A stretch of DNA of 64,000 nucleotides from Streptomyces misionensis (GCF_900104815.1 NZ_FNTD01000004.1:6757001-6821000), one strand, 5' to 3'. Counted from the stretch's first letter, positions 33,747-43,239 are shown. A program made the numbers and translations. Notes: generated by a model not told the origin, from the sequence alone.

Positions 33747-36700
33747 TCAGCGCAGCCGGAGGCTCTCGGGCGGGCCGAGGTAGCTGGGCTTGAGTCCGCC
33801 GGTGTCCACGACGAGGTTCTGCAGGACCACCGTGGGGTCGACCATCCAGAACTTCAGCACGTGGAGTCCGGGCCGGGTGATCCGGTGCGTGGTGGTGGTG
33901 ACGTTGACGTTGTCCGAGGTGTTCCGCTGCCACTGCATGTTCATCGTGCCGTCGTCGGAGCCGGTGACCTTGGTGATGTTCACCGGCTGCGGCCGGTCGT
34001 CGTCGAAGGAGACGGCGTAGGTGAGGCCGTCGCTCGCCAGGATGTTGTTCCTGGGCGACAGGTACGCGGACACCGTGACCGGTCCGGTCGTGAAGAGCGT
34101 GACGGGGTACTCCAGCCGGGGGCCGTCGCCGCCCGGTGTCTGCCGGGGCGCGGTGACCGGGAAGGGCTCCATGCCCGAGCCGGTCCGGCCGATGCCGGGG
34201 ATGCGCCGCCAGGAGACGACGCCCCCGCCGTGGGCGCTGCCGTAGTGGTCGGCCTCGATGGAGACGCAGCCGCCCGCCTCGACGAATCCGCTCAGGCTGC
34301 GCCGGGGCACGTCCGGGTTGTCCACCGGGACCCGTACCGTCACCTGCTCGCCGCCGGGGCCGGTGACCGTGACGGGCACACTCCGCCTGCCCTTGGGCGC
34401 GCGGGCCCAGTCGGCCCGGACGGTGACCCGCACCTGGCTGTCGACCCGCCCCCGCGTGGCGTCGACGGTCAGCCACGGGACGCCGGTCCTGATCCGGTAG
34501 TCGAAGGGCGTCGTCCCCCGGTTGAAGATCTCGATGTACGGGACCGGTCCGGTGGCGTACGGGCTGAGCGCGGGCAGCGCGCACTCGGCCGTGGAGCCGG
34601 GCCACGCCTGGTCGGAGCCGTCGACGGCGACGCCCATCCGGGACCCCGCGGCCGGGGTGATCCGCTTGACGGCGGGGAAGATCACGTCGGGGATGGCCGC
34701 GTTGTCGATCTGCGGCTGCTGCCAGGGGGCGTCCGGGCCGTACCGGGCGACATCGCCGTAGTCGATGTGCGGCTGGGTCTGGAAACCCTTCCACTTCCCG
34801 TCGGCCACCGTGTTGTTGAAGCGGTCGGCGAGCGCCTTGTCGGTGCGGAAGTACGACTCCGCGGCCGACGCGAGCGAGTTGGCGGCGGCCCGGCCCTGGG
34901 CGGCGTAGAGCAGGTTGGTGAACTGGGCCTGGCGCAGGGCGTAGAGGTTGGCGGTCGCCTTCACCGGATACAGCACCAGCTCGTAGAAGCCGTCCCGCCG
35001 GTCAGCCGGCAGGGCGGACTCGATGCGCTCGGCCGCGGCGGACAGCTCCCGCCACTCCTGCGTGACCCGTTCCATCTCCTGGTAGTTGGTGATGCTGAAC
35101 GGCGTCGCCTGGTCGTCGTAGACGACGGCGGAGGGGTCCGTGGCCAGGTCCTTGTCCGGGTCCACGGTGATCCTGCGGTTGAGCAACTCCGGTTTGCGGC
35201 GGGCCTGGAGATGCCCGTACGTGCCCAGGACGGCGGCGATGGCGCCGGCGTGTTCGGACCCGAAGTTCTGCCGGGCGTAGTGCTCCAGCCACTCGGTGAC
35301 GTTCTCGACCGGCCACCGGGCGGGGTCCCAGGCGTAGTCCAGGAAGAACTGGGTGGGCAGCTCGTTGCTCTTGAGGTCACCGGAGTTGACGATCCACAGC
35401 TGCCGGATGCCGTAGGTGTAGGCCTGGTTCAGCTGGTCCCAGACATTGGCCAGGTTGGCGGTGTCGACCCACTTGTAGTTGCGGCCGGCGCCGACGTAGT
35501 CGAAGTGGTGGTAGAGGCCGTAACCCCCCTCGCGCGGCGGCAGCGACGGGCTCGGCACCAGGCGCAGGTTGCCCCAGTTGTCGTCGGTGAAGACCACGGT
35601 CACGTCGTCGGGCGCCCGCAGCCCCTGTTCCCAGTAGCGCTGGACCTCCTTATAGAACGTCCACACCTGCGGGGTCTCGGACAGCGGCTTGCCGGTGACG
35701 TCGGCGATGATCTGCCGCTGGGTGGAGACGATGCTGCGCATCAGCTCGATGCCGTCGCCGTCGGGCAGCGCGGTGTCGCCGTTGCCGCGCATGCCGAGGG
35801 TCACCACGCCCTCGAAGCCCTCGCGCACCTTGCGGCGGATGCCTTCCGTCCAGTACGCCTTCAGCGCGTCGGAGTTGTGGCGGAAGCTCCACTCGCCGGT
35901 GCCGCCGTAGGGGTCGTGGCCCGGGGTGACGACATTGCCCTGGGCGTCGCGCACGGCGGGTACGGCGTGCCGGTTCCACTCCTCGATGCCGCGCATCATG
36001 GGGGCCTCGTGGGAGGTGCCCATGACGATGCCGTAGGCCGTCGCGGTGGCGTGGTTCTCCGGGTCGTCCTCGGCGAAGGCGCGCCCCCACACCGCGGGCC
36101 AGAGGTAGTTGGCCTTCAGCCGCAGCATCAGCTCGAAGACCTTGGCGTAGAAGTGGTGGTTGAAGCCGTCGGGGTGGCCGGGGGCCAGGCCGGGGCCGAA
36201 GCGGGCCGGGGCCCACGTGCCGAGCGCGGGGTTCTCGTCGTTGATGAAGAAGCCGCGGTACTTCACCGCGGGCGTGCCCTGGGTGTGCCGGCCGGGCCGG
36301 ACGTGCAGCAGGTCCTGGTGGTCCGGGGTCGCGTCGGCCCACCAGTACCAGGGGGAGACGCCGATGCCCCGGCTGACGTCGTAGATCCCGTAGATGGTGC
36401 CGCGCTGGTCGCTGCCGGCGATCACGAAGGCGCGGTCGACACCGGGCAGCGGGTCCTCCACCACCTGCTCCAGGGAGGTCTCCCACTTGCCCGCTATCCC
36501 GGTCACGTCCAGCTTGCCCGCGGCCACCAGGGCGTCGATCAGCGGGCTCTTGCCGATGGTGCCGATGAGGACGACCTCGCGCCGGCCCGCCGGGAGGGTG
36601 TGGGACAGACCCGGCTCGACGCCCGTGACCCGCTCGAGGTCCTCCTTGAGGTCGCCGGCCGCGCGGACGACGCCCGGGTGGTCGGAGGCGCTGACCACGA

Positions 36701-36950
36701 GGGGGGTGGCCGCACCGCGTTCGACGAGCGGGAAGGTGCCGGGCCCGCGCGAGGTGGTGATGTACGCGCCGGGGTCGGTGGGCCGCACCGTGCTCGCGGT
36801 CGTACCCGCCCAGGCGGCACCGGCCGTGCCCAGCAGGGAGGCGGCGGGGGTCGCCAGGGCGGTGAGACCGGCTCCCAGGGCCAGTGCCGTTCGCCGGCTC
36901 ATGCCGGTGCCGGGTCGTGTCGGGTGGGGCCCGCGCCGCGCAGAGTCCAT
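33747..36950 (-). CDS. Secreted GH115 xylan alpha-1,2-glucuronidase
   Basis: 1067 aa, ATG at 36950 with GGAGG 5-6 bases upstream. Tat-type signal peptide: MSRRTALALGAGLTALA, cut near AWA. GH115 hallmarks: GIYDVSRGIGVSPWYWWAD, YRGFFINDENPALGTW, LKANYLWPAVWGRAFAEDD, IVMGTSHEAPMMRG, TLGMRGNGDTALP, WGNLRLVPSP. Later Ig-like regions are followed by RVSLSG-type beta domains to the end. The family removes glucuronic or 4-O-methylglucuronic acid from xylan, including internal positions. Regulated with the downstream esterase by the divergent LacI gene through the palindrome at 36993-37011. Confidence 0.93.
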   Translation of the reverse strand: MDSARRGPHPTRPGTGMSRRTALALGAGLTALATPAASLLGTAGAAWAGTTASTVRPTDPGAYITTSRGPGTFPLVERGAATPLVVSASDHPGVVRAAGDLKEDLERVTGVEPGLSHTLPAGRREVVLIGTIGKSPLIDALVAAGKLDVTGIAGKWETSLEQVVEDPLPGVDRAFVIAGSDQRGTIYGIYDVSRGIGVSPWYWWADATPDHQDLLHVRPGRHTQGTPAVKYRGFFINDENPALGTWAPARFGPGLAPGHPDGFNHHFYAKVFELMLRLKANYLWPAVWGRAFAEDDPENHATATAYGIVMGTSHEAPMMRGIEEWNRHAVPAVRDAQGNVVTPGHDPYGGTGEWSFRHNSDALKAYWTEGIRRKVREGFEGVVTLGMRGNGDTALPDGDGIELMRSIVSTQRQIIADVTGKPLSETPQVWTFYKEVQRYWEQGLRAPDDVTVVFTDDNWGNLRLVPSPSLPPREGGYGLYHHFDYVGAGRNYKWVDTANLANVWDQLNQAYTYGIRQLWIVNSGDLKSNELPTQFFLDYAWDPARWPVENVTEWLEHYARQNFGSEHAGAIAAVLGTYGHLQARRKPELLNRRITVDPDKDLATDPSAVVYDDQATPFSITNYQEMERVTQEWRELSAAAERIESALPADRRDGFYELVLYPVKATANLYALRQAQFTNLLYAAQGRAAANSLASAAESYFRTDKALADRFNNTVADGKWKGFQTQPHIDYGDVARYGPDAPWQQPQIDNAAIPDVIFPAVKRITPAAGSRMGVAVDGSDQAWPGSTAECALPALSPYATGPVPYIEIFNRGTTPFDYRIRTGVPWLTVDATRGRVDSQVRVTVRADWARAPKGRRSVPVTVTGPGGEQVTVRVPVDNPDVPRRSLSGFVEAGGCVSIEADHYGSAHGGGVVSWRRIPGIGRTGSGMEPFPVTAPRQTPGGDGPRLEYPVTLFTTGPVTVSAYLSPRNNILASDGLTYAVSFDDDRPQPVNITKVTGSDDGTMNMQWQRNTSDNVNVTTTTHRITRPGLHVLKFWMVDPTVVLQNLVVDTGGLKPSYLGPPESLRLR

Positions 36951-36992
36951 GCCGCCCTCCGTGGGGCCCGCGAGCCCCTTCGCCGATAGTGT

Positions 36993-37011
36993 TTCCGGAA
37001 ACTTTCCGGAA
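36993..37011. promoter_or_regulatory. LacI-type operator between GH115 and its regulator
   Basis: TTCCGGAAACTTTCCGGAA is a perfect inverted repeat with 9-base arms around one C, 42 bases upstream of the GH115 start codon and 163 bases upstream of the lacI start. Its GAAACTTTC core resembles the CGAAACTTTCG element described in Streptomyces xylanase promoters (recalled). Confidence 0.75.
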
Positions 37012-37174
37012 GTTGTCGCGAAACGTTAGGGACGGGCCGACCGGCCGTCAATACTCGCGGCACCAACTGCCCCGCCAGGCCGACGGGTTGGCGGCGGTGA
37101 CGGCCCGGCCCGGCACGCCCGCGGGCCGGCAGGGGCGATTGCCTATGCTGAGGGGCGCAGGCGAGGAGGCTCGG

Positions 37175-38194
37175 ATGGCAGCACAGGACGCGGGGCGCGT
37201 CACGATCGCGGACATCGCCCGGGAGGCGGGCGTGTCCCTGCCGACGGTCTCCCGGGTGCTCAACGGGCGCGCCGACGTGTCCCCTTCGACCCGGCGCCGG
37301 GTCGAGGAACTGCTGGCCCGGCACGGCTACCGGCGGCGCGCCGCGCCGGCCGCCGGCCGGGCCGAACTGATCGACCTGGTCTTCAACGACCTCGACAGCC
37401 CCTGGGCCGTGGAGATCCTGCGCGGCGTGGAGGACGTGGCGCACGCCTCGGGGCTGGGCACCGTGGTCTCCGCGGTGCACCACCGCAGCACGTCCGCCCG
37501 GCAGTGGCTGGTCAACCTGCGGGCGCGGGCCTCCGACGGCGTCATCCTGGTGACCTCGGAGCTGGCCCCCGAACTCCACGCCGAGCTGCGCCGCCTGGGC
37601 GTGCCCACGGTCATCGTCGACCCGGCCGGTGTGCCCACCTACGGCATACCGACGATCGGCGCCATGAACTGGGCCGGCGGGCGCAGCGCCGTCGAGCACC
37701 TGCTCGGCCTCGGGCACCGCCGCATAGGCGTCATCACCGGGCCCCCGACGCTGCTGTGCAGCCGGGCCCGCCTGGACGGGTACCGGGCGGCGCTGGAGTC
37801 CTCCGGCGTGCGGATCGACGACCGGCTCGTCCGGCAGGGGGACTTCTCCCACGAGGCCGGCTTCGCCTCCGGCACGGAGCTGATCGGCCTCGCCGACCCG
37901 CCGACCGCGATCTTCGCGTCCAGCGACCAGATGGCGCTCGGCGTCTACGAGGCGGCCCGGCAGCAGGGGCTGCGCATCCCGGACGACCTCAGCGTGGTCG
38001 GCTTCGACGACCTGCCGCAGGTCCAGTGGTCCCCGCCGCCGCTCACCACCGTCCGCCAGCCGCTCGACGAGATGGGCCAGGTCGCCGCGCGCACGCTGCT
38101 GCGGCTGATCCAGGGGGAGACCCTGGAGAGCCCGCACATCGAACTCGCCACCCAGCTGGTGGTCCGCAGCAGCACCGGTCCCGCGCCCCGCTGA
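37175..38194 (+). CDS. LacI-family transcriptional regulator (xylan genes)
   Basis: 339 aa, ATG at 37175 with GGAGG 6 bases upstream. N-terminal HTH VTIADIAREAGVSLPTVSRVLNGRADVSPSTRRRVEELLARHGY, with a minor-groove hinge after it, then a periplasmic-binding-like sensor (LIDLVFNDLDSPWAVEILRGVED, SDQMALGVYEAARQQGLRIPDDLSVVGFDDLPQ). Divergent from GH115/esterase with a perfect operator between, so it likely represses them until a xylan-derived sugar binds. Also likely autoregulated. Confidence 0.92.
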   Translation: MAAQDAGRVTIADIAREAGVSLPTVSRVLNGRADVSPSTRRRVEELLARHGYRRRAAPAAGRAELIDLVFNDLDSPWAVEILRGVEDVAHASGLGTVVSAVHHRSTSARQWLVNLRARASDGVILVTSELAPELHAELRRLGVPTVIVDPAGVPTYGIPTIGAMNWAGGRSAVEHLLGLGHRRIGVITGPPTLLCSRARLDGYRAALESSGVRIDDRLVRQGDFSHEAGFASGTELIGLADPPTAIFASSDQMALGVYEAARQQGLRIPDDLSVVGFDDLPQVQWSPPPLTTVRQPLDEMGQVAARTLLRLIQGETLESPHIELATQLVVRSSTGPAPR

Positions 38195-38314
38195 CCCACG
38201 GCTCGGCCCGACGCCCGTCGTGTCCGCGCGAACCGGCGCCGCGTGCGCGTCACCCGGACCCGCGGTGTGACGCAGCGCACGGGAACCGCCCGGTCCGTGC
38301 GGAGAGAAGTGGGT

Positions 38315-38941
38315 GTGAACAAGTCAGACAACGACACGCGCCGCCGCGTGCGCGAGGGGGACCGCGAGGCGTTCGCCCAGCTCTACGAGGATTTCGCCCG
38401 GGCCGTGTACAACCACGCGCTGCGGCTGACCGGTGACTGGTCGACGGCCGAGGAGGTCATGTCCGAGACCTTCCTGACCGCGTGGCGCTCGCGTGACCGG
38501 GTCCAGGAGGAGGGCGGCTCGCTGCTGCCCTGGCTGCTGGGCATCGCCACCCACAAGGCGGACAACGCGCGCCGTGGCGCCCGGCGGCGGCAGCTGTTCC
38601 TGGCGCGCCAGTCCCCGGGCGCGGTGGAGGACTTCGCCGCCCGGACGGCCGGGCGGATCGACGACGCGCGCCGGCTGCACGCCGTCCAGGCCGCGCTGGG
38701 CAGGCTGCGGCGGCCGGAACGGGAGGTGCTGGTCCTGTGCGTGTGGTCGGGCCTGGACTACCAGGAGACGGCCGAGGCGCTGGGCATCCCGGTCGGCACG
38801 GTGCGGTCCCGGCTGTCGCGCGCCCGCAAGAAGCTCGCCCGGCTCGCCGACGAAAGCGGCCGGGAACCACGCGTCCGCCGCGGAGAGACAACCAGTGCGG
38901 CCGCGCTCGCGGCCCTGCCCGTGCGGGAGGAACTCACATGA
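38315..38941 (+). CDS. ECF-type RNA polymerase sigma factor
   Basis: 208 aa from the GTG at 38315 (VNKSDNDTRRRVREGDREAF), GGAGAG upstream. Sigma region 2: EAFAQLYEDFARAVYNHALRLTGDWSTAEEVMSETFLTAWRSRD; region 4: LRRPEREVLVLCVWSGLDYQETAEALGIPVGTVRSRLSRARKKL. Sigma-1.1 and region 3 are absent, as in ECF factors. ATGA overlap with the downstream CU044_5270 protein, a pairing common in actinomycetes in which that protein probably acts as an anti-sigma-like or target protein. Stimulus unknown. Confidence 0.92.
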   Translation: MNKSDNDTRRRVREGDREAFAQLYEDFARAVYNHALRLTGDWSTAEEVMSETFLTAWRSRDRVQEEGGSLLPWLLGIATHKADNARRGARRRQLFLARQSPGAVEDFAARTAGRIDDARRLHAVQAALGRLRRPEREVLVLCVWSGLDYQETAEALGIPVGTVRSRLSRARKKLARLADESGREPRVRRGETTSAAALAALPVREELT

Positions 38942-39996
38942 CCGACGGCACCGCTGCCCGGAACCGGCCCGACGACCGCGACGAGATCGCCCGTCTGCTG
39001 CCGGCCCCGGCCGACCGGGACCTCACGCGCGAGCAGCACCTACGGCACAAGGAACTGCTCATGCAGCACATCGACCACGACCGCGCCGCGTCCACCGCGG
39101 CCGCCGGGCCCGCCGGGCGCACCCCGCGGCGCAGGCCCGTACTCGTCGCGTCGGCGACCGCGCTGGCCCTGGCCGGCGCGCTGACCGCGGGCATCGCCAT
39201 GACCGGCACCGACGGGCGGACCCACGGCGGTACCACGACGGCGGTCGCGGACACGCGGCCCGCCGCGGCCCTGCTGCACCGGATCTCCGCCGCCGCGGCA
39301 CGGCACGACACGCTCACCGTGCGGGACGACCAGTTCGTGTACACCCGGGAGAAGATCCGCGAGGCCGACGTGACCAGCGGCAAGGCCGTCGTCGGCCCGC
39401 TGAAGGACGACGAGACGTGGCTGGCGCAGGAGCCCGGACCGCTGCACAGGCTCGGACTGTCCCGGGTCGACGGCGAGACCCTGCCCCTCAACGCCGAACT
39501 GGGCGACACCGAAGGCACCCCGGCCGGCTTCGGCCGCCCCACCTACCACTGGCTCGGCTCGCTGCCCACCGACCCCGGACGGCTGCTCGACTACCTGTAC
39601 GCCAAGACGCCCGAGGTCGAGCGACGCCAGCGCGACCAGGCGGTCTTCGAGCAGATCGGCAGCCTGCTCGGCGGGATGATGCCGCCCCGCACGGCCGCCG
39701 CCCTCTACCGGGCCGCCGCCGAGATCCCCGGCGTCCGCCGAACCTCCGAGGCACGCGACGTGATCGGCCGGCAGGGCCTCGGCATCGTCCGCGACGACAC
39801 GCGCTACGGCGTACGCACCGAGTGGGTCTTCGACCCGAAGGACTACTCCTTCCTCGGCGCCCGCACCTTCTTGATCAGGGACACGTCGTACGGGAAGGCC
39901 GGCACCCTGCTGTCCGGCACGGCCGAACTGGCCCACGCCGTCGTCGACAAGGCGGGCCTCAGGCCCGCCGAGGCGGACGGTACGCGGACCGCCTGA
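38938..39996 (+). CDS. CU044_5270-family membrane protein, sigma-factor partner
   Basis: 352 aa; ATG at 38938 overlaps the sigma stop (ATGA). N-terminal cytoplasmic part with DRDEIARLLPAPADRDLTREQHLRHKELLMQHI, one membrane span about 78-97 (PVLVASATALALAGALTAGIAM), then an extracytoplasmic domain of about 250 residues (LLHRISAAAARHDTLTVRDDQFVYTREK, PLDYLYAKTPE-type region, ARDVIGRQGLGIVRDD). This matches CU044_5270 proteins, always seen next to ECF sigma genes. The cytoplasmic stub could hold the sigma factor, but a zinc-binding anti-sigma motif was not seen. Confidence 0.85.
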   Translation: MTDGTAARNRPDDRDEIARLLPAPADRDLTREQHLRHKELLMQHIDHDRAASTAAAGPAGRTPRRRPVLVASATALALAGALTAGIAMTGTDGRTHGGTTTAVADTRPAAALLHRISAAAARHDTLTVRDDQFVYTREKIREADVTSGKAVVGPLKDDETWLAQEPGPLHRLGLSRVDGETLPLNAELGDTEGTPAGFGRPTYHWLGSLPTDPGRLLDYLYAKTPEVERRQRDQAVFEQIGSLLGGMMPPRTAAALYRAAAEIPGVRRTSEARDVIGRQGLGIVRDDTRYGVRTEWVFDPKDYSFLGARTFLIRDTSYGKAGTLLSGTAELAHAVVDKAGLRPAEADGTRTA

Positions 39997-40013
39997 CGAC
40001 CGGCCGCCGACGC

Positions 40014-40037
40014 CCCCCGCCCCGGCCGGGGCGGGGG
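40014..40037. terminator. Bidirectional GC-rich terminator
   Basis: CCCCCGCCCCGG directly followed by its perfect complement CCGGGGCGGGGG, giving a 24-base palindrome in the 74-base gap between the convergent CU044_5270 and MalG-type genes. Confidence 0.65.
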
Positions 40038-40070
40038 AGCGCGCGGAGAGCGGACCTCCGGGCCCGGCGG

Positions 40071-40958
40071 TCACCCCTTGTTCGAGCCGAGCGTCAGCCC
40101 GCTGACGAACTGCCGCTGGAGCGCGAAGTACACGGCCAGGGTCGGGATCGCGGTCAGCAGGGAGCCGGCGGCGACCAGGTTCGGATCGGTGAAGTACTGG
40201 CCGGAGAGGTTGTTCAGGGCCGAGGTGACCGGCATGTTCGCGCCGGTCGAGATCAGTACGAGGGCCCAGAAGAAGTCGTTGTAGATCCAGATGGACAGCA
40301 GGGTCGCGAGCGCCGCCATCGCGGGTTTGCACAGCGGCAGCGTGATCTGCCAGTACAGCCGCCACACGGAGGCCCCGTCGACCAGCGCGGCCTCGGTCAG
40401 CTCGTGCGGCAGCGAGCGCATGTAGTTGCTCAGCACGAAGGCGCAGAACCCCGACTGGAACGCCACGTGGATCAGCACGAGGCCGAGCGCCGAGTCGTAC
40501 AGCTTGCCGCTCGCGGTGATGCCCGGCAGGTTTGTCAGCAGGTACAGCCGGTACAGCGGGGTGATGATCACCTGCTGCGGCAGGAGGTTGCCGGCCGTGA
40601 AGACCAGCAGCAGGGCGAGGTTGAGCCGGAAGTCGAAGCGGCTGACGTAGAAGGCCACGCAGGAGGACAGGAACAGCGTGAGCAGCACGGCCGGTACGGC
40701 GATCACCAGGGTGTTGCCGAAGTAGTGCAGCATGTCCGACTGCCGGAAGGCGTTGGTGAAGTTCTCGAAGGTCAGCCGGTCCGGCCAGGACACATAGCCC
40801 TTGGCGCTGGTCTCGGCGTAGGGCCGCAGCGCCGAGAAGACGGCCCACAGCAGCGGTGCCAGCCACGCCAGCGCCGTGCCGGCGAGGAAGACGTGCAGCA
40901 CCACCCGGGCCGGGCGGACGGGGGCGCGGCGCCCCTGCGGGAGGGTGGAGGCGCTCAT
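40071..40958 (-). CDS. Carbohydrate ABC transporter permease (MalG-type)
   Basis: 295 aa, ATG at 40958. Six membrane segments, and the permease EAA signature near the C-terminal half: EAALVDGASVWRLYWQITLPLCKPAMAA, the contact to the ATPase. N-terminal VLHVFLAGTALAWLAPLLWAVFSALRP and C-terminal FVSGLTLGSNKG are typical of MalG-like CUT1 permeases. Overlaps the MalF-type gene by 4 bases (ATGA). Part of a binding-protein/MalF/MalG operon with no ATPase gene. Confidence 0.92.
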   Translation of the reverse strand: MSASTLPQGRRAPVRPARVVLHVFLAGTALAWLAPLLWAVFSALRPYAETSAKGYVSWPDRLTFENFTNAFRQSDMLHYFGNTLVIAVPAVLLTLFLSSCVAFYVSRFDFRLNLALLLVFTAGNLLPQQVIITPLYRLYLLTNLPGITASGKLYDSALGLVLIHVAFQSGFCAFVLSNYMRSLPHELTEAALVDGASVWRLYWQITLPLCKPAMAALATLLSIWIYNDFFWALVLISTGANMPVTSALNNLSGQYFTDPNLVAAGSLLTAIPTLAVYFALQRQFVSGLTLGSNKG

Positions 40959-41917
40959 GCCCGGCGCTCCTTGCGGAAGGTGGCGATCAGATACGGGATG
41001 ATCACGGCGAGGGAGACGACCAGCAGGACGACGGCGATCGCGGAGCCGTACCCGATGCGGCTGGACTCGCCGATGATGTTGTCGGTCACCAGGATCGACA
41101 GCAACTCGGTGCCCTGCGCGCCCTTGTTGAAGACGAAGACCAGGTCGAAGGCGCGCAGCGACTCGATGATGGTGACGACGAGGACGACCGTGTTGGTCGG
41201 CCGCAGGGTGGGGAAGACGACGTTCCTGAACGCCTGCCACTCGTTCGCGCCGTCCAGCGCGGCGGCCTCGCGCAGCGACGGGTCGACGCTCTTCAGCCCG
41301 GCCAGGTACAGGATCATCATGTAGCCGGTGTGCCGCCAGGACGCGGCGATCAGGACGGCCCACAGATTCAGGTGCGGGTCGCCGATCCAGTCGATGTAGT
41401 GGCCGGGCTTGTTCGCCCCGATGATGCTGTTGATCAGCCCGGTGTCGGGGTTGTAGACCAGCTGCCAGACGAAACCGATGCACGCCATGGAGATGACGAC
41501 CGGCAGGAAGAACGCGGTCTGGTAGACGCGGCTGAACCGGATCCGCTTGTCCAGCTGCACGGCGAGGAACAGGCCGAGCGGTGTGGGGATCAGGATGAGG
41601 ACGGCGAACCAGACGACGTTGTGCTCGACGGCCGGCCAGAACTGCGGATTGTCCGCGAAGAGTTGGCGGAAGTTGTCCAGGCCCACCCAGCTGATCGAGT
41701 CGAACCCGATGCCGTCCCAGGTGGTGAAGGCGAGGGCGATGGAGGCGAGCGCGGTGACCCAGACGAGGGCCACGTGCAGCACGGTGGGCACGCCCGCCAT
41801 CAGGGCCAGGACGAGCCGGTCCCGGCGGGTCAACAACTGCCGCTTCCCCCTCGTGCGGCTCGCGCGCGGGGTGCCGGGAGGCGGCGCGGTGGCCGCCTGC
41901 GGCGGCTTCCTCGTCAT
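40955..41917 (-). CDS. Carbohydrate ABC transporter permease (MalF-type)
   Basis: 320 aa, ATG at 41917, 8 bases after the binding-protein stop. Basic N-terminus (TRKPPQAATAPPPGTPRASRTRGKRQ), six membrane segments, and EAA motif EAAALDGANEWQAFRNVVFPTLRPTNTVV. Works as a heterodimer with the MalG-type permease encoded next. Since no ATPase gene is present, energy likely comes from a shared MsiK-type ATPase elsewhere in the genome, as known for Streptomyces CUT1 importers. Confidence 0.92.
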   Translation of the reverse strand: MTRKPPQAATAPPPGTPRASRTRGKRQLLTRRDRLVLALMAGVPTVLHVALVWVTALASIALAFTTWDGIGFDSISWVGLDNFRQLFADNPQFWPAVEHNVVWFAVLILIPTPLGLFLAVQLDKRIRFSRVYQTAFFLPVVISMACIGFVWQLVYNPDTGLINSIIGANKPGHYIDWIGDPHLNLWAVLIAASWRHTGYMMILYLAGLKSVDPSLREAAALDGANEWQAFRNVVFPTLRPTNTVVLVVTIIESLRAFDLVFVFNKGAQGTELLSILVTDNIIGESSRIGYGSAIAVVLLVVSLAVIIPYLIATFRKERRA

Positions 41918-41925
41918 GGGGGCGC

Positions 41926-43239
41926 TCACGAGGACGCGAAGATCGTCTTCTTCTGGCGCTCGATGGACGCCAGCAGGCCGTCCACGCCCTTGGGATTCTG
42001 CAGGAACTTCTGCAGTCCTGGCTGCATCACCGTGGAGGTGAAGTCGGGCCGGGAGTCGCGGTCCATGAACTGGGTGAGGTTCTTGGCGCCGCTGATCATC
42101 GCGAACGCCTTCTTCTGCAACGGCGAGTAGGCGGACGTGTCGGCCTTGCCGGAGGCGGCCACCACGCTGGAGTCGGTCCTGAGGTACAGCTCTTCGGCGG
42201 CCGGGGTGCCGAGGTACTCCAGCAGTTTCACCACGCCCGCGTGGTTCTTCGGGGACCTGCTCACCATGAAGCCGTCGGTGGGTGCCTCCACCGTCTCCAG
42301 GCCGTGCGCGGGGTCGATCTGCGGGAACGGGAAGAAGTCCAGGTCGTCCAGGGCGGTCTTGTCGGTGAACTGCTGGGCCACGAAGGAGCCGAGGAGGTAC
42401 ATGCCGGCCTTCCGGGCGGCCAGCGACTGGGCCGCGTCCTGCCACGTACGGCCCATGAAGCCGTCCTGGTGGTAGGGGAGCAGCTCGGCCCAGTGGTCGA
42501 AGACGGCCCTGACCCTCGGGTCGGTCCAGGACGCCTTGCCCGCCATCAGCCGCACGTGGAAGTCGTAGCCGTTGAGCCGGAAGTCGATCTGGTCGAAGGT
42601 GCCCATCGCGGGCCAGGCGTCCTTGTCCCCGAAGGCGATCGGGACGAGGCCGTCCTTCTTCATCCGCTTGCACAGGGCGACGAACTGGTCCCAGGTGGCG
42701 GGGATCTCGTACCCGTACCGGCTGAAGACGCTTCTTCGGTAGAAGACCGCCCATGGATAGGTGGTCATCGGCACGAAGTAGTACGTGCCGTCCTCGCCCT
42801 TGCTCAGCTTCTTCATGGCGTCGGGGAAGTTGTCCCCGATGCGCGCCCACACGTCGTCGATCGGCGCGGCCAGTTTCTTCGCGGCGAAGAACTGCATGCG
42901 GTACCCGGCGAACCAGTTGAACACGTCGTCGGGGGTGCCCTGGAGGTAGGAGTTGATCTGCTCCTGGAAGGTGTTGTGGTCCTTGGTGTTCACCCGGACG
43001 GTGATCCCGGACTGCTTCCGGAAGGCCGCGTAGACGCTTTCGAAGGCCTTCTTCGGCACGGCGTCGGAGGCGTTGGAGCCGACGGTGACCGTCTTCGGGT
43101 CGGCGGCGGAACCGCTGCCGCCGCAGGCGGCGAGCAGCGGGGTGCCGGCCCCGGCGAGCAGTGCGGCGGAGCCCGCACCGCGCAGCAGGGAGCGACGGCT
43201 GGGAGACGGGACGGACGGACCGGGGTGGGACGGACGCAT
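41926..43239 (-). CDS. Lipoprotein sugar-binding protein of ABC importer
   Basis: 437 aa, ATG at 43239 with GGAG 7 bases upstream. Signal peptide with twin arginine SRRSLLRGAGSAALL and lipobox LLAAC, so a surface lipoprotein that may travel by Tat. Mature fold is an extracellular solute-binding protein type 1 (VNTKDHNTFQEQINSYLQGTPDDVFNWFAGYRMQFFA, WDQFVALCKRMKKDGLVPIAF). First gene of the importer operon. The closeness of xylan enzymes suggests an oligosaccharide, but specificity cannot be read. Confidence 0.92.
   Translation of the reverse strand: MRPSHPGPSVPSPSRRSLLRGAGSAALLAGAGTPLLAACGGSGSAADPKTVTVGSNASDAVPKKAFESVYAAFRKQSGITVRVNTKDHNTFQEQINSYLQGTPDDVFNWFAGYRMQFFAAKKLAAPIDDVWARIGDNFPDAMKKLSKGEDGTYYFVPMTTYPWAVFYRRSVFSRYGYEIPATWDQFVALCKRMKKDGLVPIAFGDKDAWPAMGTFDQIDFRLNGYDFHVRLMAGKASWTDPRVRAVFDHWAELLPYHQDGFMGRTWQDAAQSLAARKAGMYLLGSFVAQQFTDKTALDDLDFFPFPQIDPAHGLETVEAPTDGFMVSRSPKNHAGVVKLLEYLGTPAAEELYLRTDSSVVAASGKADTSAYSPLQKKAFAMISGAKNLTQFMDRDSRPDFTSTVMQPGLQKFLQNPKGVDGLLASIERQKKTIFASS

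Noticed and set aside
35521-35523. TTA in the GH115 gene
   Set aside because: Out of frame: the codons read GGT TAC. Similar out-of-frame cases at 3494, 15024, 17857, 48562, 49928, 49964, 47156 and 58752 were dismissed the same way.
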